Positions 8,585 through 16,815 of a DNA stretch of 64,000 nucleotides are shown here, piece after piece. Where the stretch lies: assembly GCA_024228935.1 (NCBI GenBank), contig JAAESX010000280.1, forward strand, positions 60,158 through 124,157, given 5' to 3'. The stretch's first letter is position 1, and every line of letters begins with the position of its first letter. The notes under the pieces are model-generated. The model worked only from the letters and a program-made list of their open reading frames with translations, was not told the origin of the DNA and made no database searches. A program made the position numbers and the translations under genes. Source of the stretch: Pseudomonadota bacterium. GTDB taxonomy: Bacteria > Myxococcota_A > UBA796 > CAJQPC01.

Positions 8585-9510
8585 GTGGCGGGGTGAGCAG
8601 CTTCTGGGACCGCTTCCAGGAACGCTGGCGGAAACGCATCCGTGTGCGCCCGACCCGGGATGGCTGGTGGTTCCTGCTGCTGCTGCTCGGGCTGACCGCG
8701 GCCGCGTTCAACACGGGCAACAACCTGCTGTACATCGTGCTCAGCCTGCTGCTGGCGATGCTGTTCGTGCAGAACGTCCTGGCCGAATGGAACCTCCGCT
8801 GGGTGAAGGTCGAGCGGCGGCTCCCGCCCGAGGTCTTCGCCTATGAAGGCGCGCTGGGCTCGCTCGTCCTCAAGAACACCCGCAAGCACCTGGTCGCGGT
8901 CGGGATCGAGGTCGAGGAGGTCGACGCCGGCGAGGCCCGCGCGCTGTTCGGCTTCGTCCCGGCGGGCGAGTCCGTGGACGCCACCGCGACCTGGACCTTC
9001 GCCGAGCGAGGCCCCAACGAGCTCTCCCGGGTGGTGCTCTCCAGCACGTTCCCGTTCGGGCTCTTCCGTCGGACCCGGGAGCTCGATCTCGCGGCCGAGC
9101 TGCTCGTCTTTCCCCGCCGCCGCCACGGTCCGCTCGCGCGTGGACGCAGCGGCACCGGGAACGAGGAGCGACCGGACCGACGCAGCGGCGGCGCTGGGGA
9201 CTTCCAGGGACTGCGCCCGTACCAGCCCGGTGACCCGGTCCGGTCCATCCACTGGCCGAACTCGTCGCGGGCGGGCCAGCCGCTCATCGTCCTGCGGGAG
9301 CGGGCCTGCGCCGAGACCGTGATCGTGAAGGTCGATCCTCGGCGGGGGCGCCTCGAGGCTAGCCTTGCGCTCGCTTGCGGCCAGATCGTGCGCCACTTCG
9401 CGTGGGGGCACGCCGTGGGACTCCAGCTCGGAGACCGCCGCCTCGAGCCTCGACAGGGGTCGGCCTGGCGCCGCCGGCTCCTCACCGCGCTCGCGCTGTT
9501 CGACGAATGA
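8581..9510 (+). CDS. DUF58 domain membrane protein
   Basis: About 309 residues from GTG 8581, which overlaps the moxR stop (GTGA); GTG 8593 is an alternative start. Two adjacent hydrophobic segments (WWFLLLLLGLTAAAF and LLYIVLSLLLAMLFV) near the N-terminus anchor it in the membrane, with the bulk likely outside or in the cytosol as in other DUF58 proteins. The diagnostic DUF58 block F-Q-G-L-R-P-Y-Q-P-G-D-P-V-R-S-I-H-W, followed by a hydrophobic strand, is present. DUF58 proteins are found with MoxR and transglutaminases and are thought to act in cell-envelope assembly or peptide maturation. The stop overlaps the transglutaminase ATG (ATGA). Confidence 0.9.
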   Translation: MSGGVSSFWDRFQERWRKRIRVRPTRDGWWFLLLLLGLTAAAFNTGNNLLYIVLSLLLAMLFVQNVLAEWNLRWVKVERRLPPEVFAYEGALGSLVLKNTRKHLVAVGIEVEEVDAGEARALFGFVPAGESVDATATWTFAERGPNELSRVVLSSTFPFGLFRRTRELDLAAELLVFPRRRHGPLARGRSGTGNEERPDRRSGGAGDFQGLRPYQPGDPVRSIHWPNSSRAGQPLIVLRERACAETVIVKVDPRRGRLEASLALACGQIVRHFAWGHAVGLQLGDRRLEPRQGSAWRRRLLTALALFDE

Positions 9511-11513
9511 GCGAGCGCGTCCGACTCGAGCAGCTGCGCCGCGGCTTCGTCCGTGGCCTCGTGCTGTTGGGCCTCGCCGCGCTGGTGTTGCTCGGCGACG
9601 GTGGCGTCCAGCTGGGTCTCGCGGGGCTCGCGCTGGTCTCGGGCGCCTGGGCGTTCACCAGCGACAAGCCGCGGCGTCGGGTCTGGGCGGTGGCCAGCGC
9701 GGTGGTCGCGGTGGCCACGCTCATCACGCCCATCCTGCTGTCGATTCCGTGGGCCTGGGCCGGGATGGCGCTGCTGGTCTACCTCCAGGTCCACCGGGCC
9801 CGGATCCGCCAGGACACGCGGGACGACCGGCTCTCGCTCCTGTTCGCTCTGCTGATGGTCCTGCTCGCCTCGACCACGGCGCGCTCACCGCTCCTGGCGC
9901 TGATCTTCGGCGGGCTCGTCCTGGCGATGCCCATCGCGCTGGTCCTCCTGCACGTCGTCGAGCTGGAGCGGGGACGCGCGGCACGGAGTGAGCCGCTCGC
10001 TGCCCGAGGACGGCTGTGGAAGCTGCTGGCGCTCGGCCCGGCCACGCTGTTCGCCACGGCGTTCTTCTTCGCGGTGATCCCACGCCTGAACACCGAGGTG
10101 CTGTCCTCGTTCGGCGAGGAACAGGACATCTCGGGCTTCGACGATGGCGTCCAGCTGGGCGACATCGGAGAGATCAAGGACAACCCCCAGCTCGTGATGC
10201 GCGTCGAGGTCACCAACGAACTCGACGAGCTGCAGGCCGGGCCGTTCTACTTCCGCGGGGTCGCGCTGGACGAGTTCGACGGCCGCATCTGGAGCGCCAG
10301 CGACGGGTCCCGGATCAGCGTCGCCCGGCCGCTGTCCGAGGCGCCGGCGACCCCTCCGTCCGGCATGCTCCGCCAGCGCATCCAGCTCGAGCCCATCCGG
10401 GACGTCCCGGCGTTTGCGATCGCGCCTGTCTGGGGCGTGTTCTCCGACGACGCGGTGCGACGAACCCGACGGTCCGATCTGCGCATCAGCGACGACCCGC
10501 GCCGCCGCGAGTACATCGTCGTCTCGGATGTTCGAGGCGAGCTGCACGACCACGGCAGTCGGGCCTACGCCGACGCGAGCGTGCTCTCCGTCCCACTGGA
10601 CCTGGACCCGCGTATCGACGCGCTCGCCGACCAGATCGTGGGCGAGAGGCGGGCACCCCGCGCCAAGGCCGCAGCGATCGAGCAGTACCTGCGAGACAAC
10701 TACGACTACACGCTGATCCCCACCGGCTCGAACTCCGACGAGCCGCTCTCCTCGTTCCTGTTCGACAGCAAGGAGGGGCACTGCGAGTACTTCGCCACGG
10801 CGCTGGCGGTGCTCCTGCGCGCCGAGGGTGTCCCGACCCGCCTGGTCAACGGGTTCTACGGAGGCGACTACAACGCGCTGGGCGGGTTCATCGCTGTCCG
10901 CCAGGCCCACGCGCACTCGTGGGTCGAGGTGTGGATCGTCGGCGAGGGCTGGGTCCGCTTCGACGCGACGCCCGCGAGCGCGCTGCCGGAGACCGCCGGC
11001 GGACCCCTGGCGCAGCTCAACGACGCGATCCAGGCCCAGTGGTACGGGCTGGTGCTCGACTACGACCTGAACGCCCAGATCGACGGTGCCCGGACCATCG
11101 GCCGGCTCGCCCGAAGCGACGCCGAGGCGGTCCAGGCGGATGGTCCTCCGAGCGAGGTGCTCGGCTTCGGCATGCTGCTCCTCGGCGGCCTCGTCGCTGT
11201 GGTGGCGGGCTCGGCGTTCGTGCGACGCTGGCTCGTCGGTCGCGCCCGTCGCCCCCGCGGTGTGCAGGCCGTCCACGCCCGAGCGCGTGCGCTGGTCGCC
11301 CGGCGGGGTTGGTCCATCCCGCGCAGCATGCCGCCGGTCGAGGGGGCCCAGTGGCTTCGCGAGCAGGCCGGTGTCGGGGCGGCGCCGCTCGAACGGCTCG
11401 CCTGGCTGATGTACCGGGTGCGCTACGCTGAGGCGCCCGAGGCGGAGTCCATCGGACCCGCGAAGGCCGCACTGGCCGAGCTGAAGCAGTCGCTCGAGGA
11501 GGCCCGGTCGTGA
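9507..11513 (+). CDS. TgpA-type membrane transglutaminase
   Basis: 668 residues. About six hydrophobic segments in the first 190 residues (DUF3488/TgpA N-terminal region) are followed by an extracytoplasmic part with a transglutaminase-like core and then a further membrane segment (GMLLLGGLVAVVAGSAFV) and a C-terminal DUF4129-like tail. The catalytic triad is visible: Cys in E-G-H-C-E-Y-F, His in A-H-A-H-S-W and Asp in R-F-D-A-T-P-A. Family members such as Pseudomonas TgpA are membrane proteins with periplasmic transglutaminase domains. Start ATG 9507 overlaps the DUF58 stop. With MoxR and DUF58 it forms the classical MoxR-DUF58-transglutaminase set. Substrate unknown. Confidence 0.92.
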   Translation: MSERVRLEQLRRGFVRGLVLLGLAALVLLGDGGVQLGLAGLALVSGAWAFTSDKPRRRVWAVASAVVAVATLITPILLSIPWAWAGMALLVYLQVHRARIRQDTRDDRLSLLFALLMVLLASTTARSPLLALIFGGLVLAMPIALVLLHVVELERGRAARSEPLAARGRLWKLLALGPATLFATAFFFAVIPRLNTEVLSSFGEEQDISGFDDGVQLGDIGEIKDNPQLVMRVEVTNELDELQAGPFYFRGVALDEFDGRIWSASDGSRISVARPLSEAPATPPSGMLRQRIQLEPIRDVPAFAIAPVWGVFSDDAVRRTRRSDLRISDDPRRREYIVVSDVRGELHDHGSRAYADASVLSVPLDLDPRIDALADQIVGERRAPRAKAAAIEQYLRDNYDYTLIPTGSNSDEPLSSFLFDSKEGHCEYFATALAVLLRAEGVPTRLVNGFYGGDYNALGGFIAVRQAHAHSWVEVWIVGEGWVRFDATPASALPETAGGPLAQLNDAIQAQWYGLVLDYDLNAQIDGARTIGRLARSDAEAVQADGPPSEVLGFGMLLLGGLVAVVAGSAFVRRWLVGRARRPRGVQAVHARARALVARRGWSIPRSMPPVEGAQWLREQAGVGAAPLERLAWLMYRVRYAEAPEAESIGPAKAALAELKQSLEEARS

Positions 11514-12208
11514 GCAACAGCAAGACGATCGCCGTGTTCGCCGGAGGCCTCATCCTGGGCGCCCTCGCGGTGTTCATCGCGCCCCAGGAGCAGGCCGGGC
11601 CCGGCAACCCGTCCGGGCAGATGGGACCTCCGGATGGGGGGCCGCCTCCCGATGGCGCGCCGCCGCCTGAGGGTGGACCTCCCCCCGAAGGTGGACCGCC
11701 GCCTGATGGTGGACCGCCGCCAGACGGGGGCCGGGCACCGATCGGGGAGCCGCCGCCGCTCGGCGGAGACGTCCCGGCCGAGGCGCCCGTGCCGGCCGAG
11801 ACCGACGCGCCGGTGCGCGAGACCACGATGCTCGACCACCACATCGTCCAGGCGGAGAGCCGCTGGGCCGCGATCGCCCAGCGTGCAGCGGGGGTTCCGG
11901 CCGCCGAGCCCCTGGTCGGGCGCATCGAGCTGCTCGTCGAGAACACCCCGGACGTCGGGGGCAGCACGCTGCCGCCCGTCCAGGCGCTCGTGACCTTCCT
12001 CGTCGAGGAGAAGTTGCTCCTGGACGACCTCGTCGCAGCTGGCGTCGATGTCGCCGACGAGTCCGACTCGTTGGACGGCCTGCTCACCCCCCAGCGGGGC
12101 CAGCGGGTGGGAGGAAAGGACGACGCGAAGCACAAGGGCGGTGCCAGTGGTGCAAAGCCTGGGTCGCGCCCGCTGGACCCGGACGCACCGCGGGACGTCG
12201 GCGGTTAG
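11510..12208 (+). CDS. Membrane-anchored Pro/Gly-rich protein
   Basis: 232 residues from GTG 11510, overlapping the transglutaminase stop (GTGA). A single N-terminal hydrophobic helix (IAVFAGGLILGALAVFIA) is a signal anchor, so most of the protein should lie outside the membrane. Residues about 38-75 are low-complexity repeats of G-G-P-P-P-[DE], followed by a mixed helical segment (ESRWAAIAQRAAG, VQALVTFLVEEKLLLDDLVAAGVDV) and a basic/Gly-rich end. No known domain. Such repeats are typical of wall- or outer-membrane-spanning tethers. Gene coupling to the transglutaminase suggests it could be a substrate or partner, but this is inference only. Lys and Gln residues are few in the repeats. Confidence 0.6.
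   Translation: MSNSKTIAVFAGGLILGALAVFIAPQEQAGPGNPSGQMGPPDGGPPPDGAPPPEGGPPPEGGPPPDGGPPPDGGRAPIGEPPPLGGDVPAEAPVPAETDAPVRETTMLDHHIVQAESRWAAIAQRAAGVPAAEPLVGRIELLVENTPDVGGSTLPPVQALVTFLVEEKLLLDDLVAAGVDVADESDSLDGLLTPQRGQRVGGKDDAKHKGGASGAKPGSRPLDPDAPRDVGG
11623..11731 (+). repeat. Tandem repeats coding for G-G-P-P-P-[DE]
   Basis: Six or so degenerate 18-bp units (GGTGGACCGCCGCCTGAT-like) inside the Pro/Gly-rich gene. Confidence 0.7.
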
Positions 12209-12218
12209 ACGCCGGTCG

Positions 12219-13781
12219 ATGCAGCTCAACGCCGACAGTGCAGACCGGACGCTGGGCCAGGTCCTGCGGGACACGGCCGCCGCCCGCCCCGACGACCCGG
12301 CCCTGCTCGGGGACAGCCGCCAGCTGACCTGGGCGGAGCTCGACGCCGAGGTGGACCGTGTGGCGGCGCTGTTGCTGTCGATCGGCGTGGCCAAGGGCGA
12401 CGTTGTCGGCTTCATGATCACGAAGCGGCCCGAGGTCGTGACCGGCTTCCTGGCCTGCGCCCGCGTCGGTGCCCTGTATGCGCCGGTGAACTTCAAGCTC
12501 CACCCCGACCACCTCCGCGACCAGTTCCGGACGGCGGACATCCAGTGCGTCTTCACCGAGACGCAGTTCGACGAGCTGCTGCGCGGCCTGCTGCCGGGCA
12601 TCACCGACCCGCGCCGCGTCGTGTACGTCGGCGAGCGCGGCCGTCACGGCGAGACCCACTACGACCAGCAGGCCTCGATGGCTCCCGGCGCTGCGGTCGA
12701 GGTCTCCCCCGATGACCCCTGCTACCTGAACTACACCTCGGGCACGACCGGACGACCCAAGGGCGCCATCACGACCCACCGGAACATCAACGTCCAGGGC
12801 CTGACGGCGTTCGACGGCGCGGTCGGCGAGGGCCTCGGGTTCACTGGCGACGACGTGTTCCTGGGCATGTTCTCGGTGTTCGCCCATCCGCACGAGCTGT
12901 TCCACCGATCCATCCTGTGCGGCGGCCCGTTCGTCATCATGGACAGCCTGTCGCCGCGGGTCATCGCGCAGACCATCGAGCGCTTCGGCGTGACCTGGAT
13001 GATGGCGGTCCCCAGCTTCTACGAGATGCTGCTCGACCACGTCGACGGTCGGGTGGACCTGTCCTCGCTTCGCATCCTCGAGAGCGGTGGGGCCTTCGTC
13101 TCCGCGGACACGCTCCGCCGGATGGAGGACAAGTTCGGCGCGGCCTTCATGCCGGTCTGGGGCTCGACCGAGACCACCGGCGTCGCCGTGGCCATGCGCC
13201 CGGACCGCCCCCGCCGCCCTGGAACGACGGGACGGCCGGTCAGCGGGTACGAGCTCCGCGTGGTGGACAGCCAGGGACGTGACGTGGCCGTCGGCGAGCC
13301 CGGCGAGATGCTGGTCCGCGGGCCGAGCGTGGTCACCGGCTACCTGAACAACGCCGAGGAGACCGCCGAGCTCTTCCGGGACGGCTGGTACCACACCCGC
13401 GACCTCGTCCAGTGGACCGAGGACGGGTTCCTGCAGTTCGTCGGACGCCGTTCCGAGATGCTGAAGATCGGCGGCATCCGCGTCTACCCGCTGGAGATCG
13501 AGCGGGTCGTGAAGGACCACCCCCAGGTCCGCGATGTCGTGGTCGTGCGGGCCGAGGAGCGCATCCGTGGTGAGGTCGCTCGCTGTGTGGTCGAACTCTA
13601 CCCCGGCGAGGAGCTCACGCGGAAGCAGCTGCAGCGGTACTGCCGTGACCGGCTCGCCGTCTACAAGGTGCCGCGCATCATCGAGTTCTGGAGCGAGATC
13701 CCGAAGCTCCCCAACGGCAAGATCGACAAGAAGGCGACGCTGGCCGTCCCCGTCGACGCCGCGCGGGACGAGCGCACGTGA
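12219..13781 (+). CDS. AMP-dependent acyl-CoA synthetase/ligase
   Basis: 520 residues of the ANL adenylating superfamily. The P-loop-like motif Y-T-S-G-T-T-G-R-P-K-G, the A5 region W-G-S-T-E-T, the hinge (Y-x-T-x-D-L, then R-R-S-E-M-L-K-I-G-G) and the C-terminal catalytic Lys region (K-L-P-N-G-K-I-D-K-K) are all present. Size and the central segment resemble fatty-acyl-CoA or carnitine-CoA-type ligases, but the acyl substrate cannot be read. It starts at ATG 12219, 10 bp after the previous stop. It is coupled (GTGA overlap) to an LPLAT acyltransferase, so a joint role in activating an acyl group and transferring it to a lipid is plausible. Confidence 0.85.
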   Translation: MQLNADSADRTLGQVLRDTAAARPDDPALLGDSRQLTWAELDAEVDRVAALLLSIGVAKGDVVGFMITKRPEVVTGFLACARVGALYAPVNFKLHPDHLRDQFRTADIQCVFTETQFDELLRGLLPGITDPRRVVYVGERGRHGETHYDQQASMAPGAAVEVSPDDPCYLNYTSGTTGRPKGAITTHRNINVQGLTAFDGAVGEGLGFTGDDVFLGMFSVFAHPHELFHRSILCGGPFVIMDSLSPRVIAQTIERFGVTWMMAVPSFYEMLLDHVDGRVDLSSLRILESGGAFVSADTLRRMEDKFGAAFMPVWGSTETTGVAVAMRPDRPRRPGTTGRPVSGYELRVVDSQGRDVAVGEPGEMLVRGPSVVTGYLNNAEETAELFRDGWYHTRDLVQWTEDGFLQFVGRRSEMLKIGGIRVYPLEIERVVKDHPQVRDVVVVRAEERIRGEVARCVVELYPGEELTRKQLQRYCRDRLAVYKVPRIIEFWSEIPKLPNGKIDKKATLAVPVDAARDERT

Positions 13782-14848
13782 GTTGGGGTCGGGTCGCCCG
13801 GAACCCGACGCTCCTGGTCAAGGACCTCGGCGGACTGGCGCTCTACTACCCGGGGCAGGCCCTCATCTCGCGGGTCCCTCGTCCGTGGCTCGGGCACACC
13901 GCTCGGCTGGGTGGCGACCTGGTTCGCAACGTCGCGCGAGCGGACATCGAGGTCGCGCGCAGAGAGCTCCGACTCCTGTTCGGCGACCGTCTGCTCCCCC
14001 AGGCCGAGGACGACATCCTTCGCGAGGCCTGGCGCCAGACGATGTTCAACGAGCTCGAGGTGCTGCGCTACCCGCACCTCGACCCCGCGGGCATCGACGA
14101 GGTCTGCGTCGTCGAGGGCCGCGAGCATCTGGACGCCGCCTTGGCCAAGGGACGAGGCGCCATCGTGCTGATCGGCCACTTCGGCGCGAACCAGATGATC
14201 ATGCCGGCGCTGGGACACCAGGGCTACCGGATGAACCAACTGTCGGCGCCGCCCCCCGTCTGGGCCGACATCCTGCGCGAGACCCGGACCACGCCTCTGT
14301 GGGAGAAGGTCCTCGCGAGGCGGTGGGAGCTCGAGCAGCGGCTGCCCGTGCGGCACATCAACGTGTTCAAGTTCCTGAGGCCGGCGCTCCAGTGCCTCCA
14401 GGACAACGAGGTGCTCGGTCTGGCGTTCGACGGCGGCGGCGGTCGGCGCTGGACCCAGGTCGAGCTGCTCGGCCGGAAGGCCAATGTCTCGGTCCAGCCG
14501 GCGCAGCTCGCTCGCAAGACGGGGGCCGCGATCCTGCCGACGCTCGTCGTCCGCGAGCCGGGGGACCGGCGTCACCGGGTCATCATCAGGCCGCCCATCG
14601 CGGTGGAGAAGACCCGCGACCGGATGGCCGATCTGGCGAGCACGATGCAGCGCTTCGTCGACGTCTTCGCCGAGTGGGTCGAGCGGCACCCGGCCCACTA
14701 CGTGAACTTCCTGCTCCTACGCTGGAAGGTCCGCGGGACCGACGTCGTGCCGTTCTTCGACGACTACCCGCCGCTGCCCGGGGGCATGTCGAGTGAGCAG
14801 GCCCAGCAGCATCTGCAGTGGGCGGGGGACAAACACCAGGGGGAGTAG
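13778..14848 (+). CDS. LPLAT-family acyltransferase (LpxL/HtrB-like) with H-x4-Q
   Basis: 356 residues from GTG 13778, overlapping the ligase stop. It matches the lysophospholipid/lipid A acyltransferase fold: the G-R-G-A-I-V-L-I-G-H-F-G-A-N-Q block, then L-A-F-D-G-G-G-G-R-R, the P-A-Q-L-A-R-K-T-G-A-A-I-L-P segment, and the C-terminal WVERHPAHYVNFLLLRW region typical of LpxL relatives. Most family members use H-x4-D or H-x4-E as the catalytic dyad; here it is His134 to Gln139. It begins close to the inner membrane without a clear signal peptide. The acceptor is unknown. A second H-x4-Q member of the family is encoded 36 kb away. Confidence 0.78.
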   Translation: MSWGRVARNPTLLVKDLGGLALYYPGQALISRVPRPWLGHTARLGGDLVRNVARADIEVARRELRLLFGDRLLPQAEDDILREAWRQTMFNELEVLRYPHLDPAGIDEVCVVEGREHLDAALAKGRGAIVLIGHFGANQMIMPALGHQGYRMNQLSAPPPVWADILRETRTTPLWEKVLARRWELEQRLPVRHINVFKFLRPALQCLQDNEVLGLAFDGGGGRRWTQVELLGRKANVSVQPAQLARKTGAAILPTLVVREPGDRRHRVIIRPPIAVEKTRDRMADLASTMQRFVDVFAEWVERHPAHYVNFLLLRWKVRGTDVVPFFDDYPPLPGGMSSEQAQQHLQWAGDKHQGE

Positions 14849-15135
14849 CGAACCTTCGGCCGATTGCCTCGCTACCTCGAGTCCGTCACTGGAGATGCTC
14901 TGGCCACGATCTGTCTTACCGCTCGTGCTGTGGGCCGGCCGACTTCGTCGGCTATCGGCCCGCACTCCCGGGGAAGCCCTCGGCGCTCGCAAGCCGTACG
15001 TCCCATTGGCGGCGCCAGGTCGGCCAAGGACGTACGGTAGCCATGCTCAGCTGAGCTCGTGCCTCGCTTCAGCTTCCGCGTGGCCCGGCGACGGGCGTCT
15101 TCGGCCCCTCGGGCCGGCTCGCCTTCGGCTCGTTC
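14849..15135. other. Hairpin-rich non-coding spacer between convergent genes
   Basis: About 290 bp between an LPLAT gene and prfC, with no ORF I trust. It holds four successive hairpins: 14929-14964 (9 bp plus 6 bp with a TTC loop), 14994-15037 (10-bp arms plus a TTGGC/GCCAA extension), 15083-15096 (GCCCG, GCGA loop) and 15102-15116 (CGGCCC/GGGCCG). None is followed by a T-run. They may act as terminators for both genes or form a structured RNA. Confidence 0.5.
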
Positions 15136-16743
15136 CTACAGCGGTTCAATCTCGTGGAGGACCAGCCCCGGGTTCTCCCGCAGCGCGTACTGCAGCGGCC
15201 AGGGCGACTCGGCGATGACGACGGGGTTCCCGTTGCGGTCCTCGACCAGCCGGTAGTCCCGACGCGCCTTGATCCACTCGAGCCCCTCGGGGTCCCCGCC
15301 GATCCAGCGGGCCAGCCGGAAGGGCTGCATGTCGAGCTGGCACTGCACGCGGTACTCGTTCTCGAGGCGCTCCTTGAGCACTTCGTACTGGAGCATTCCG
15401 ACCGCGCCCAGGTAGGGGTCCTGGCGTCCGATCTCCGGCCGGAAGAACAGCTGGATGGCGCCCTCGTGCGACAGCTGCTCCAGCCCGGCGGACAGCTGCT
15501 TCCGCTTGAGCGGGTCCTTCAGGATGACGCGCGCGAAGTGCTCGGGAGCGAAGCGCGGGATGCCCGCGTAGACGAGCTTGCTCAGAGCGGCGGGGCCGGG
15601 GAGCTTCACCGAGACCGTGTCGCCGATGCGGAGCTTGCCCGGGTCGTACAGGCCGACGATGTCGCCCGGGAAGGCCTCCTCGACGATGGAGCGCTCCTGG
15701 GCCATGAAGCTGTGGGGCTTCGACAGCCGCAGGACCTCGCCCGACCGGCCGATGACGACGTCCATGCCTCGCTCGAACTGGCCGCTGACCACACGCATGA
15801 ACGCGATGCGGTCGCGATGCCGCGGGTTCATGTTCGCCTGGATCTTGAAGATGAAGCCCGTGAACCGGTCCTCGGCCGGCTGGATCTCCTGGCCCTCGAC
15901 CGACGAGCGCGGCGCCGGACCCGGCGAGGTCTCGACCAGGAACTCGAGGAAGGGCTCGATGCCGAAGTTCGTCATCGCGCTCCCCCAGAAGACGGGGGTG
16001 GTCTCGCCGGCGAGGAAGTCCTCCATCGACCAGGGATCGCCGGCCATCTCGACCAGCTCCATCTCCTCCTCGACGGTGTCCATGATGGAGCCGAGGCGTT
16101 CGCGCGCGGTCTCGAAGTCGAGTCGCTCGCTCGCCACCAGATCGGTCCCGTGGCGCCCCTCGGACTCGAACAGGATGACCTGGCGCGTCTTCATGTCCAC
16201 GACGCCCTTGAAGTCGCGGCCCATGCCGATCGGCCAGTTGATCGGCACGCAGCGCAGGCCGCCGAGCTTCTCGCTGATCTCGTCCAGGAGCGCGAGCGGC
16301 TCGAGGCCCTCGCGGTCCAGCTTGTTCATGAACGTGAGGATCGGCAGGCCACGGCGACGGCAGACCTCGAACAGCTTCAGCGTCCGACCCTCGACGCCCT
16401 TGCTGTGGTCGACGAGCATCACGGCCGAGTCGACGGCCGAGAGCGTCCGGTACGTGTCCTCGGAGAAGTCCGCGTGGCCGGGGGTGTCGAGCAGGTTCAG
16501 GGCCTTGCCCAGGTAGTCGAACTGCAGGACGGACGAGGTGATGGAGATGCCGCGGGTCTTCTCCATCTCCATCCAGTCCGAGACGGCGTGGCGGCTGGCC
16601 TTGCGCGACTTGACCGAGCCCGCGAGGTGGATGGCGCCGCCGTAGAGAAGCAGCTTCTCGGTCAGCGTGGTCTTTCCCGCATCCGGGTGGCTGATGATGG
16701 CGAAGGTGCGCCGGCGCGCGGCCTCGTCGACGATCGACCCCAT
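15136..16743 (-). CDS. prfC: Peptide chain release factor 3
   Basis: 535 residues of a translational GTPase. G1 is S-H-P-D-A-G-K-T-T, G3 is D-T-P-G-H-A-D-F and G4 is M-N-K-L-D, the G2 region shows R-G-I-S-I-T-S-S, and domains II and III follow. RF3 recycles RF1/RF2 from the ribosome after termination. Its order (MGSIVDEAARRRTFAIISHPDAGKTT) fits family length. The ORF is open further upstream but the real start is ATG 16743, just after a GGT-rich ribosome binding site; the upstream extension is antisense to the neighbouring gene. It diverges from a sulfatase-like gene on the other strand. Confidence 0.95.
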   Translation of the reverse strand: MGSIVDEAARRRTFAIISHPDAGKTTLTEKLLLYGGAIHLAGSVKSRKASRHAVSDWMEMEKTRGISITSSVLQFDYLGKALNLLDTPGHADFSEDTYRTLSAVDSAVMLVDHSKGVEGRTLKLFEVCRRRGLPILTFMNKLDREGLEPLALLDEISEKLGGLRCVPINWPIGMGRDFKGVVDMKTRQVILFESEGRHGTDLVASERLDFETARERLGSIMDTVEEEMELVEMAGDPWSMEDFLAGETTPVFWGSAMTNFGIEPFLEFLVETSPGPAPRSSVEGQEIQPAEDRFTGFIFKIQANMNPRHRDRIAFMRVVSGQFERGMDVVIGRSGEVLRLSKPHSFMAQERSIVEEAFPGDIVGLYDPGKLRIGDTVSVKLPGPAALSKLVYAGIPRFAPEHFARVILKDPLKRKQLSAGLEQLSHEGAIQLFFRPEIGRQDPYLGAVGMLQYEVLKERLENEYRVQCQLDMQPFRLARWIGGDPEGLEWIKARRDYRLVEDRNGNPVVIAESPWPLQYALRENPGLVLHEIEPL

Positions 16744-16815
16744 CTGCACCACCTCTGCGAGTGGCCTGCGCCCTATGGCGCAGCACAGGGCATGTCCAGG
16801 GGTTAGACCGGCGGG

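Noticed and set aside
14994..15037. Long hairpin considered as an integron attC or transposon end
   Set aside because: No integrase, no cassette gene and no target-site duplication; more likely a terminator or RNA structure.
14849..15135. Possible tRNA gene in the spacer
   Set aside because: No T-loop GGTTCGAATCC-like sequence, no CCA-compatible acceptor stem, no cloverleaf could be drawn.
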